Below are positions 6,426 through 12,883 of a stretch of 15,655 nt of DNA, in pieces. Source of the DNA: an uncultured Collinsella sp. Lineage in GTDB: Bacteria; Actinomycetota; Coriobacteriia; Coriobacteriales; Coriobacteriaceae. The position numbers and the translations under genes were made by a program. Positions within the stretch are counted from its first letter, which is position 1, and every line of letters begins with the position of its first letter. Location: NCBI GenBank assembly GCA_900544425.1, contig UQUX01000035.1, forward strand, positions 1-15,655. Reading direction: 5' to 3'. The notes beneath the pieces were generated by a model, which saw only the letters and a list, made by a program, of their open reading frames with translations, was not told the DNA's origin and made no database searches.

Positions 6426-6564
6426 TCTAACGTATTACGCTTGCATCTAGCCTACCCTGCACGACAAGCACGCAGGCGTGGCCGAAAAGCGGAACCACAG
6501 GTTGAACATTATTTGCTCAACGGCACGGGCACGCCTGTCCAAGAGACGACGCGGCGCCGTGCAC
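6426..6564. other. Non-coding spacer between the ppaC terminator and the nhaA leader hairpin
   Basis: I see no gene here. It is the likely site of the nhaA promoter and leader start, but no convincing -35/-10 pair stands out. On the minus strand a small CACGC-CT-GCGTG hairpin (about 6470-6481) is present, and the bases at 6550-6559 are complementary to 6415-6424 in the 5' arm of the leader hairpin. Confidence 0.5.
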
Positions 6565-6603
6565 AAAAAACGACCGGAGCGCGGGGCGTCCGCGATCCGG
6601 TCG
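6565..6603 (-). terminator. Intrinsic terminator of ppaC
   Basis: On the minus strand CGACCGGA (6603-6596) pairs with TCCGGTCG (6578-6571) and is followed by TTTTTT (6570-6565). The inner part can extend the stem through GCGG/CCGC. It lies 22 bases after the ppaC stop. Confidence 0.88.
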
Positions 6604-6624
6604 TCGGTGTTAGGCCAAAAGAAT

Positions 6625-7548
6625 CTAGCAGGCGGCCATGATGGGGGCAGCGACCTGCTTCTTACGGGAGAGGACGCCCGGCATCCAGACGCCGTCGTGC
6701 TCGTCGGCAATGCCCAGGCCCTTCTGAGCAGCCTCGGTCTCGCCCTCGAGCAGGACCTGCGAGCCCTCCTCCATGATGTCGGTGATGCACAGGACGATGC
6801 CGTCAGCACCCTTCTCGGCGGCGTAAGCGCGCATGGCCTCGCGAATCTCGTCGATCATGCCGAGTGCGCGGGTCTTGTCGACGGTCTCGTACTGGCCGAT
6901 GAGCAGCTTCTTGCCGGCGGGCTCGAACATCTTGATGTCGTTGCCGACCATCTCGGCTGCGGTGAAGGAGCCGGACGGACGGGTAAGGAAGACCTCCATG
7001 CCAAACTTGACCGGGTCGACGCCCACCTGCTCGCCGAGCTTGGCGGCGACGGCGCGATCGACATCGGTGGTGGTGGGGCTCTTGAGCATGAGCGTATCGG
7101 TCATCATGGCCGAGAGCAGCAGCTTGGCCTGGACGTCGGAAAGCTCAACGCCGAGCACGCCGGCGAGCTTGGTGACGATGGTGCAGCTGGAGCCCCAGGG
7201 CAGGCAGATGTAGTGCAGCGGGCCGGCGGTCTCGAAGTCGCCGATGCGGTGATGGTCGACGACGCCAAAGACCGTGGCGTCCTTAAGGCCGGCGACGGAC
7301 TGGGCGGACTCGTTGTGGTCGGTGAGGACAACGAGCTGACCGGCCTCGACGGACTCGATCGCGCGAGGCTCGGCGATGCCGGCGTCGGCGAGCAGCTTGG
7401 CGGACTCTGCCGGAAGCTGACCAAGGGCGCAGGCCTCGTAGGTGTTGCCGGCATACTCAACCTGGTTGAGCAGCTGGGACAGGACGACGGCGCTCATGAT
7501 GGCGTCGTTATCGGGGTTCTGGTGACCAAAGACAAGAACGTTTGCCAT
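6625..7548 (-). CDS. ppaC: Manganese-dependent (family II) inorganic pyrophosphatase
   Basis: This DHH-DHHA2 phosphoesterase hydrolyses pyrophosphate to two phosphates in the cytoplasm and pulls biosynthetic reactions forward. At 307 residues it matches the usual length (about 309). Metal-site motifs are FGHQNPDNDAI (7-17; His9, Asp13 and Asp15), LTDHNE (75-80) and VVDHHRIGDF (96-105, the DHH motif). The C-terminal SRKKQVAAPI (295-304) is the Arg/Lys-Lys substrate-binding signature of the DHHA2 domain. There are no CBS or DRTGG inserts, so it should not be the nucleotide-regulated form. The ATG at 7548 has GGAGG 6 bases upstream. It has its own terminator and appears monocistronic. Confidence 0.96.
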   Translation of the reverse strand: MANVLVFGHQNPDNDAIMSAVVLSQLLNQVEYAGNTYEACALGQLPAESAKLLADAGIAEPRAIESVEAGQLVVLTDHNESAQSVAGLKDATVFGVVDHHRIGDFETAGPLHYICLPWGSSCTIVTKLAGVLGVELSDVQAKLLLSAMMTDTLMLKSPTTTDVDRAVAAKLGEQVGVDPVKFGMEVFLTRPSGSFTAAEMVGNDIKMFEPAGKKLLIGQYETVDKTRALGMIDEIREAMRAYAAEKGADGIVLCITDIMEEGSQVLLEGETEAAQKGLGIADEHDGVWMPGVLSRKKQVAAPIMAAC

Positions 7549-7662
7549 GGATATCCTCCACTTGATATGTGTACTTGGACGTAGCTATGGTAGCACGCCG
7601 ATGCCGAGCCTTCGCAGACGGAAGGGCCACGGCATATTTTGGGGTAGGCACGGGGGCCAAGG

Positions 7663-7713
7663 CTGTCCCTTTTACACCATGTTGGTGCAAAGTAACCTGA
7701 CCCCCTTGCACCA
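7663..7713. repeat. Intergenic inverted-repeat element 2 with an adjoining half copy
   Basis: Perfect 8-bp arms TGGTGCAA (7683-7690) and TTGCACCA (7706-7713) flank a 15-base loop that on the minus strand reads GGGGGTCAGGTTACT. The element ends 1 base from the ROK kinase stop codon. Next to it, minus-strand 7671-7663 reads AAGGGACAG preceded by GGTGTAA, which looks like a degenerate half copy of the same unit. Confidence 0.65.
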
Positions 7714-7714
7714 G

Positions 7715-8668
7715 CTATTTACCGGCGGCGCGCAGGGCTACGTAGGCGGCGCCGATGATGCCGGCGTCGTTGCCGAGCGAAGCGACCTTAATGGGCGTCT
7801 CGCGCGAGGCGGAGAGCGCGTACTGCTTAAAGTGCTCGCGGACCTTGTCGAGGTAGACATCGGCCGAGGCGGATGCGCCGCCGCCGATGAGGAACATCTC
7901 GGGATCGACCACGTTGGCAATAAGCGCCAGGGCGCGACCGAGATAGTCGGCCATGGTATCGGCCGCGGCAAGCGCGAGCTTGTCGCCCTCGCGGCAGGCC
8001 TGGAACACGTCCTTGGAATCAGAAGGCCCAGTGAGCTCGATGGGCTCGACGCCGGCCTTTTTGCACTCGGCAAGGTAGTTACTCACCACGCCGGTGGCGC
8101 TGGAATACTGCTCCAGATGGCCATGGCCGCCACAGCCGCAGGTGCGCTCCTCAGCCGGGTTCAGGCACATGTGGCCAATCTCGCCGCCGGCGCCCACAAC
8201 GCCCGACACCACGTCGCCGTTGACGATAACGCCGCCACCCACGCCGGTACCAATGGTGACCATCACCACGTTCTGTACGCCCTTGGCAGAGCCGAGCCAG
8301 GCCTCGCCCATGGCAGCGGCGTTGGCATCGTTCTCGTATTTAACAACCGCGTCGGGGCAGTGCTCCTGAATGGCGACTCTTAGCTCGGGCAGGTTAATGG
8401 CAATGTTGGCCTTGACCTTGGCATCGCCCGATGCCGGGATGGGGCACGGAACGGCCAGGCCAATACCCGCCACAAAGGCGCGCGGAATCTGGGCCTTGGC
8501 GACCACCTGGTCGATAGCCTCGGTCACCGCGGCAAAGCCCGCGGCGTCAACGATAGGCGGCGTGGGCACGCTGGCCTTGGCCAGCAGGTTACCATCCTCG
8601 TCGAACAGGCCCTCCTTAACCGAAGTGCCGCCGACGTCGATGCCGATGTAATACTGCTTAGGTTCCAT
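7715..8668 (-). CDS. ROK-family sugar kinase (probable glucokinase)
   Basis: The 317-residue protein has the ROK layout: phosphate-1 loop GIDVGGTSVKEGLFDEDG (9-26), catalytic ENDANAAAMGE (112-122; Asp114), phosphate-2 loop GTGVGGGVIVNG (140-151), and the zinc region starting GEIGHM (162-167; His166) then CGCGGHGHLEQYSS (177-190). Cys177 and Cys179 are conserved, but the third family cysteine (CxCGxxGC) is His184. It would phosphorylate a hexose with ATP; glucose is the best guess, since the upstream PTS/GH1 genes release one free sugar per disaccharide-phosphate. I use the ATG at 8668, with AAAGGCGGG just upstream, rather than a farther in-frame start. A strong terminator separates it from EIIA, so it probably has its own promoter or relies on read-through. 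Confidence 0.9.
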   Translation of the reverse strand: MEPKQYYIGIDVGGTSVKEGLFDEDGNLLAKASVPTPPIVDAAGFAAVTEAIDQVVAKAQIPRAFVAGIGLAVPCPIPASGDAKVKANIAINLPELRVAIQEHCPDAVVKYENDANAAAMGEAWLGSAKGVQNVVMVTIGTGVGGGVIVNGDVVSGVVGAGGEIGHMCLNPAEERTCGCGGHGHLEQYSSATGVVSNYLAECKKAGVEPIELTGPSDSKDVFQACREGDKLALAAADTMADYLGRALALIANVVDPEMFLIGGGASASADVYLDKVREHFKQYALSASRETPIKVASLGNDAGIIGAAYVALRAAGK

Positions 8669-8722
8669 GGGAGCCCGCCTTTCTCGTTTAAACATTGCCT
8701 GTATGGTACCGCTCCCAAGGCA

Positions 8723-8763
8723 AAAACCTGCCAAAAAGGGACAGGTTTGTTTTGGCAGGTTTT
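8723..8763. repeat. Intergenic inverted-repeat element 3
   Basis: Perfect 14-bp arms AAAACCTGCCAAAA (8723-8736) and TTTTGGCAGGTTTT (8750-8763) flank a 13-base loop AGGGACAGGTTTG. It lies 55 bases upstream of the ROK start and after the EIIA terminator. The 25 bases at 8737-8761 match each half of the element at 12617-12702 at 21 of 25 positions. Confidence 0.8.
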
Positions 8764-8813
8764 ATCTGGGGTAACGCAATTGGCTGCCCAACAGGCCGCG
8801 CAAGACCATCCCC

Positions 8814-8851
8814 AAAAATAAAGGCGCCGGGAGGCGGAGGCTCCCGGCGCC
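8814..8851 (-). terminator. Intrinsic terminator after the PTS EIIA gene
   Basis: On the minus strand GGCGCCGGGAG (8851-8841) pairs perfectly over 11 bp with CTCCCGGCGCC (8833-8823) around a 7-base loop and is followed by TTTATTTTT (8822-8814). It should end the bgl-PTS transcript. Two smaller hairpins (GGACCG-CA-CGGTCC at 8877-8890 and CGGCG-ATAA-CGCCG near 8894-8907) lie between it and the EIIA stop. Confidence 0.9.
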
Positions 8852-8909
8852 CGTCAAAGGGACTATGTTGTCTGTTGGACCGCACGGTCCGTCGCGGCGA
8901 TAACGCCGA

Positions 8910-9242
8910 CTAGGCCTGAAGTGCCTGCAGCTGCTTGTGAACCTCGATGAGCTCCGTCGCCATGACGCGCATGGTCTCGGTGCCGGCCATCTGGTCCTCG
9001 GCATGCAGCAAAATCAACGGGGCCTCGCCGTTACGTTCGCCGTTGGCCTCCTTCTTCAGAAGCCCCATGTGAACATCGTGGCCACCGTTATAGGCCTCGT
9101 CGCCCTGCTTGATAAGCTCCTCGGCGGCGTCAAAATCGCCCTCCTTGGCCTTTTGCACGGCATTGATGTACATGCTCTTGGCGGTACCGACGTAGCTGAT
9201 GATCTCAAAGCAGGTCATCTGCAGTTCGTTCATATCCTCCAT
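8910..9242 (-). CDS. PTS lactose/cellobiose-type EIIA component
   Basis: This all-helical cytoplasmic phosphocarrier belongs to the PTS_IIA lactose/cellobiose family. It accepts phosphate from HPr and passes it to EIIB. Motifs include ELQMTCFEIISYVGTAKSMY near the start and the phosphorylation site PLILLHAEDQMAGTE, with His80 (numbered from the ATG at 9242) as the phospho-His and the nearby Asp of HAED as the trimer metal ligand. Start choice is uncertain: GTG 9251, ATG 9242 or ATG 9233 (MNELQM). An AGGTG sits 6 bases before ATG 9242, while the GGAGG before ATG 9233 is only 2 bases away. The gene follows the EIIB stop within at most about 18 bases, so the two are surely co-transcribed. The 110-residue length is normal. 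Confidence 0.93.
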   Translation of the reverse strand: MEDMNELQMTCFEIISYVGTAKSMYINAVQKAKEGDFDAAEELIKQGDEAYNGGHDVHMGLLKKEANGERNGEAPLILLHAEDQMAGTETMRVMATELIEVHKQLQALQA

Positions 9243-9251
9243 GCGGAGCAC

Positions 9252-9554
9252 CTAGCCCATCACGCTGACGCAGTGGTCGATGATGCCGGCAGCGTTCATG
9301 CGGCCGTAGTCGACCATGTTGATGACCTCGACCGGAAAACGACCGGCGGCCTCCTTCTCAAAATCGCCCTTGGTGTAGCCGATCTGCGGACCAAGCAGCA
9401 ACATGTCGCACTCGTCCAGGTGATCGTGGGCCTCGTTCATGGGACGAGCCTCGACCTCAATATCCAGACCACGGTTTGCAACCTCGGCCTGCATCTTCTG
9501 GACCAGCAGGCTCGTGGACATGCCGGCATTGCAGCAGAGCATGATCTTCTTCAT
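9252..9554 (-). CDS. PTS lactose/cellobiose-type EIIB component
   Basis: The 100-residue cytoplasmic EIIB carries the P-loop-like MLCCNAGMSTSLL motif; Cys8, directly before NAGMSTS, matches the phosphorylated cysteine of E. coli ChbB (FCSAGMSTS). It takes phosphate from EIIA and gives it to the sugar bound by EIIC. The remaining order (EARPMNEAHDHLDECDMLLLGPQIGY, then INMVDYGRMNAAGIIDH) is typical. The ATG has AGGAGG 5 bases upstream. It is separated from EIIC by a 161-base structured spacer, while EIIA follows immediately. Together EIIC, EIIB and EIIA make one complete permease with separate polypeptides. Confidence 0.95.
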   Translation of the reverse strand: MKKIMLCCNAGMSTSLLVQKMQAEVANRGLDIEVEARPMNEAHDHLDECDMLLLGPQIGYTKGDFEKEAAGRFPVEVINMVDYGRMNAAGIIDHCVSVMG

Positions 9555-9570
9555 GGTTTCCTCCTTATAA

Positions 9571-9686
9571 CTGCGCGGCGCGCAGACGACAACTGGTTGT
9601 ATTCCTTACGGCTATTGTGCCCGCTCCCCTGTATCTTTACGCAAGGGAGAGAGCCGCGGGCACCGGCACCGCGTACCGGCGCCCGC
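9571..9686 (-). other. Structured EIIC-EIIB spacer with competing hairpins
   Basis: On the minus strand an 11-bp hairpin (9686-9676 with 9666-9656, 9-base loop, one wobble) has no U-tract. Its 3' arm can instead pair with 9624-9617 (GCGGGCAC region with GTGCCCGC), a stem reinforced by GGGAG/CTCCC (9649-9645 with 9628-9624); the two folds exclude each other. A palindrome CTGCGCG-G-CGCGCAG (9571-9585) and an ACAAC-TG-GTTGT repeat (9589-9600) lie before the EIIB ribosome binding site. Confidence 0.5.
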
Positions 9687-9715
9687 AAAGGTGAAAGGGA
9701 CGAACGTTAGGCGTT

Positions 9716-11059
9716 CTACTCGGCGAGAGCCTCCTGCTTGGCGATTGCCTTCTCGGAAATCTTCATAAAGGGCAGGTAGACGGCCATGCCAATGACAATC
9801 TCGAGAGCCTGCCACACGCCGGCGCGCCAGTCAAAGCCCGTAGCGAGCAGGGCATTGATGACGGGAGGCATGGTCCAGGGCACCTGGGCGATGCAGGGGC
9901 TGATGATGCCTGCGCAGGTAAGGCCATAGGTGATGCCGATGAACAGATCGGGAAGAAGGACGAACGGGATCATGAGCGGCAGGTTGTACACGATGGGGTA
10001 ACCGTAGATAACCGGCTCGTTGATGTTGAACAGACCAGGCAGGATAGCCATCTTGGAAACGGTCTCGGAAGCCTTGTTCTTGGAGAACAGGAGCGTGTCG
10101 AGCAGAAGCATGAGGGTGCAGCCCGAGCCGCCGATGAGGGCGAAGCTGTTAACGATCTGCATGTTCATGTAGTGATCGGGCTGGATGGTGCCACCGGCGG
10201 CAAAGGTAGCCATGTTGTCGACGATGAGCATGGTCAGGATCGGCTCGACGGTAGCGCCAGAGATGGTGGACTGGTGAATACCGACGCAGAACAGCAGGTT
10301 AGCAAGGGTGTAGATGAGGATAACAGCCCACGGACCGGCGTTCATGATGCTCTTGAGCGGGTTGGAGATGCACGTGGAGATGATGGTGCACAGATCGGTG
10401 CCGGCGCACACGGCGAGCAGGGCTGCGGCAAGAGCGAAGATCGCGAGGTTGAGCAGCATCGGGATCATGACGTTGAAGGAGTTGGAGACCGCGGGAGGCA
10501 CGCCCTCGCCCAGCTTAACCTTGAGCTTCTCGACGCCAGAAATCTTGATGAAGAGCGAGACGGAAAGCAGGGCGATGATAATAGCCGAGAACAGACCGTT
10601 GGTGCCGGTGTTGGCAGTCGAAAGGGCGCCCGTGACCTCGGCGGAGGTGATCTTGTCGGTGAGCAGCGGGCTCGTGGCGGCAAGCGAGGCGGTGATCTGC
10701 TGCGGCATCATGATGACGAAAGCAGAGATAGCGACGACCACGCAAGCGAGCGGGTTATCGAAACGCTTGTTCTTAGCGAGGCTGTAGCCAATCAATCCGG
10801 CCAAGATAATGGCAGAGACGTTGAGGGTGCCCAGCGTAATTGCCGAACCCCACGTCTGAAGGTTGGCAAGGCCCGCCGCATCGAGCGGGAACAGAGGGAA
10901 CACGACGTTGTTAATAAGAACCGCGATACCCGCAAGGATATAGAGCGGCGTGATGGTCGCGAAGGCGTCACGCAGGGAACGCAGGTGAACCTGGTTTCCC
11001 ACCTTCGCAGAGACCTCGGCAAACTTGTCGAGGAAGCTCTTTCCGTTGTCACTGGCCAT
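9716..11059 (-). CDS. PTS cellobiose/lactose-type EIIC permease
   Basis: The 447-residue membrane protein is the sugar-translocating EIIC of the lactose/cellobiose/diacetylchitobiose family. Recognisable segments include TNGLFSAIIIALLSVSLFI, GVPPAVSNSFNVMIPM, LFCVGIHQSTISGA, the substrate-site GLFNINEPVIYGYPIVYNLPLMIPF, and AQVPWTMPPVINALLATG. About ten hydrophobic helices can be read, beginning with TPLYILAGIAVLINNVVF near residue 37. It imports and phosphorylates a beta-disaccharide with EIIB. The ATG has AGGAG 5 bases upstream. It follows the GH1 gene by 120 bases, in which a GCGCGC-CGCT-GCGCGC hairpin (about 11140-11156) lies. Substrate is inferred from the neighbour (beta-glucoside, possibly beta-galactoside). 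Confidence 0.95.
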   Translation of the reverse strand: MASDNGKSFLDKFAEVSAKVGNQVHLRSLRDAFATITPLYILAGIAVLINNVVFPLFPLDAAGLANLQTWGSAITLGTLNVSAIILAGLIGYSLAKNKRFDNPLACVVVAISAFVIMMPQQITASLAATSPLLTDKITSAEVTGALSTANTGTNGLFSAIIIALLSVSLFIKISGVEKLKVKLGEGVPPAVSNSFNVMIPMLLNLAIFALAAALLAVCAGTDLCTIISTCISNPLKSIMNAGPWAVILIYTLANLLFCVGIHQSTISGATVEPILTMLIVDNMATFAAGGTIQPDHYMNMQIVNSFALIGGSGCTLMLLLDTLLFSKNKASETVSKMAILPGLFNINEPVIYGYPIVYNLPLMIPFVLLPDLFIGITYGLTCAGIISPCIAQVPWTMPPVINALLATGFDWRAGVWQALEIVIGMAVYLPFMKISEKAIAKQEALAE

Positions 11060-11179
11060 GATTGCTCCTAACTTTCAAATCCGGCCTTTTCCTATGCGCA
11101 CGGTGGTCTGTCGCCCTCTGCCACCAGATGTGCCATGTGTTGCGCGCAGCGGCGCGCGGTCTGGGCGTTCGCCCGTTCG

Positions 11180-12580
11180 CTAATCAACCACGTGAGTCGT
11201 GGCGACCTGCTTGAGCCAAGCTGCCGACTTCTTAAGGCGGCGCTTGTAGCCGTCCATAAGGTCGACCTCGACAAAACCGTAACGGTTCTTAAAGGCATTC
11301 GCCCAAGACCAGTTATCGATGACGGCCCAATAATGGTATCCACGGCACTTGGCGCCCTCGGCAATTGCCTTGGCAACCCACTCCAGGTGCTGGCGTACAA
11401 AGTCGACGCGGTAGTCATCCTGGATGGTTCCTTCGGCGTCTCGGTTCTTGTATTCGTCCATGATGCCGATGCCGTTCTCGGAAACGAACCACTCAAGATC
11501 GGGGTAGTTCTTAGCGCAGTCCATGCCAAAGTCGTAGAGGCCCTGCGGGTAGATCTCCCAGCCGCGGCTCTCGTTCATAACGGCGTCGGGCCACACGTAC
11601 TCGTCGGCAAAGTGCGGCAGACCGTACTGGTCGATCTTGCTCGCCGGCGCCTGAACGCGCGTGGGGTGGTAGTAGTTGCAACCGAGCCAGTCGACAACAC
11701 CCTGCTTAAGAATCTCTTGGTCGCCGGCACGGAACGGAAGCTTAACGCCGCCCTCGGCCAGGCTGTCGAGCACGTCGGCGGGAAGCTCGCCCTTGGTAAT
11801 GAGGTCGAGCCACCAGCGGTTGTTGATGCCGCTGGTCATACGCACGGCCTCGAGGTCCGCCTCGCTGGGGTTCTCCTTGGTGTAGACCGGGGTAAAGCAG
11901 TTGATCATGCCGATCTTGGCATCGCTGCGAACGGCGCCCTCGTCATAGGCGCGACGGTAGTTGGCCACGGCCAGCGCATGTGCCAGCGAGATGTGATACT
12001 GCACGGTGCGAGCGCGGCTAAAGTCGTGGAGCTGTGGGAACCACACGCCCTCCTGATAGCGCTGCTCGGGCTCGACGATGGGCTCGTTAAAGGTGAACCA
12101 GTACTTGATCTCCTGGCCAAACTCGTGGAAGGCGACGTCGGCGTAATGTGCGTAAGCCTCGACAACCTCACGGCTCTCCCAGCCGCCACGGTTAAAAAGG
12201 TAGGTGGGCATGTCAAAGTGGTACAAGTTGACAAACGGCTCCAGGCCGGCTTCGCGAGAGGCGCGGAACAACTCGTGATACCACGCGGCGCCTTCCTCGT
12301 TGAGGTTGCCGTCGGCATCGAGCAGACGGCTCCACTGGATGGAAGTGCGATAGGTATCCAGGCCCAAGTCCTTCAAAATGCGAAGGTCTTCCTGGTACTT
12401 GGCCATAAAGTCATTGCCGGCGTAAGAGCCAACGCAGTTGTAGAACGAGCCCAGATCCTGGATGGACCAGGTGTCCCACAGGTTCTCGAGCTTGCCGCCC
12501 TGGTTCCACTGACCCTCAGTCTGCGGGCCGGACATAGCAGCGCCAAAGAAGAAGTCGTTGGGCAGCTGATACTGTGCCAT
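11180..12580 (-). CDS. GH1 6-phospho-beta-glycosidase (6-phospho-beta-glucosidase type)
   Basis: The 466-residue protein is a full-length family 1 glycoside hydrolase (beta/alpha barrel). Acid/base Glu166 lies in WFTFNEP and nucleophile Glu368 in FVSENGIG, with N-terminal FFFGAAMSGPQTEG and WSRLL, NLYHFDMPTYL and IYPQGLYD in the expected order. The 6-phosphate pocket loop reads NWSWANAFKNRYGF (423-436): Ser425 and Tyr434 align with the Ser and Tyr of the S-x6-K-x-Y phosphate motif of LacG, but that lysine position is Asn432 with Lys431 just before it. The Trp after Ser425 resembles 6-phospho-beta-galactosidases. So substrate is a 6-phospho-beta-glucoside or -galactoside. The start is ATG 12580 with GAGGA 5 bases upstream; a TTG just before it is less likely. 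First gene of the PTS operon. Confidence 0.93.
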   Translation of the reverse strand: MAQYQLPNDFFFGAAMSGPQTEGQWNQGGKLENLWDTWSIQDLGSFYNCVGSYAGNDFMAKYQEDLRILKDLGLDTYRTSIQWSRLLDADGNLNEEGAAWYHELFRASREAGLEPFVNLYHFDMPTYLFNRGGWESREVVEAYAHYADVAFHEFGQEIKYWFTFNEPIVEPEQRYQEGVWFPQLHDFSRARTVQYHISLAHALAVANYRRAYDEGAVRSDAKIGMINCFTPVYTKENPSEADLEAVRMTSGINNRWWLDLITKGELPADVLDSLAEGGVKLPFRAGDQEILKQGVVDWLGCNYYHPTRVQAPASKIDQYGLPHFADEYVWPDAVMNESRGWEIYPQGLYDFGMDCAKNYPDLEWFVSENGIGIMDEYKNRDAEGTIQDDYRVDFVRQHLEWVAKAIAEGAKCRGYHYWAVIDNWSWANAFKNRYGFVEVDLMDGYKRRLKKSAAWLKQVATTHVVD

Positions 12581-12616
12581 CAAAGTCCTCGCTTTCGTGT
12601 TCTAGAGCTTCCGGTT

Positions 12617-12702
12617 GGAGACGGGTTTGCTTTGGCAGGTTATCCGGCGCGGGCGCGCACCGGTCATACCGATATCCAACCCGCCAAAACAAAACCGTCC
12701 CC
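12617..12702. repeat. Composite inverted-repeat element 4 in the GH1 gene leader
   Basis: Two 25-base units in opposite orientation (12617-12641 and 12702-12678) match at 21 of 25 positions and can fold back on each other across a 36-base GC-rich middle. Each unit matches the 25 bases at 8737-8761 at 21 of 25. Cores read GGAGACGGGTTTGC (plus) and GGGGACGGTTTTG (minus). If the promoter at 12748-12775 is right, the fold lies in the 5' untranslated leader of the bgl-PTS operon. Confidence 0.75.
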
Positions 12703-12747
12703 AAACGGTCGATCCTGTTCTGCGGAAAGATTCCGTTCGTTGCTTAA

Positions 12748-12775
12748 ACTATAGCGCTCTAATTCTAAAAGTAAA
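12748..12775 (-). promoter_or_regulatory. Candidate promoter of the GH1-PTS operon
   Basis: On the minus strand TTTACT (12775-12770) and TATAGT (12753-12748) are spaced by 16 bases. An A-rich stretch (minus-strand complement of the pyrimidine run 12779-12799) lies directly upstream like an UP element. The predicted transcript would have a leader of roughly 160 bases. Confidence 0.55.
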
Positions 12776-12811
12776 GCGTCTTTTTCTTTTTTCTTTCTCG
12801 AGCTTCTTAGA

Positions 12812-12847
12812 TAAAGGTTATATGGGTGCCTTGTTAAGGGTTATACT
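12812..12847 (+). promoter_or_regulatory. Tandem 11-bp repeats and candidate -10 upstream of gntR
   Basis: TAAAGGTTATA (12812-12822) and TAAGGGTTATA (12835-12845) match at 10 of 11 positions and start 23 bases apart, about two helical turns. The second overlaps a TATACT -10 candidate (12842-12847), 36 bases before the gntR start. They are good candidates for a repressor operator in the divergent control region; no symmetric palindrome is evident. Confidence 0.4.
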
Positions 12848-12883
12848 TACTTGCGTATTGATATATGTCGGAAAGGAGGTTCA

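Noticed and set aside
6362..6564. A known riboswitch class in the nhaA leader
   Set aside because: I could not match the sequence to any consensus I know, so only an attenuator-like hairpin is claimed.
10172..11071. A 299-codon plus-strand open frame opposite PTS EIIC
   Set aside because: Charged, Gly/Asp/Arg-rich composition typical of the reverse complement of a membrane protein gene; no start signals.
4915..12702. The dispersed palindromes as a CRISPR array
   Set aside because: They are kilobases apart with variable arms and no regular spacers, and no cas gene is present.
12779..12799. Long pyrimidine run as a possible terminator tail
   Set aside because: No hairpin precedes it on the plus strand; an A-rich upstream promoter element for the divergent GH1 operon is a simpler reading.
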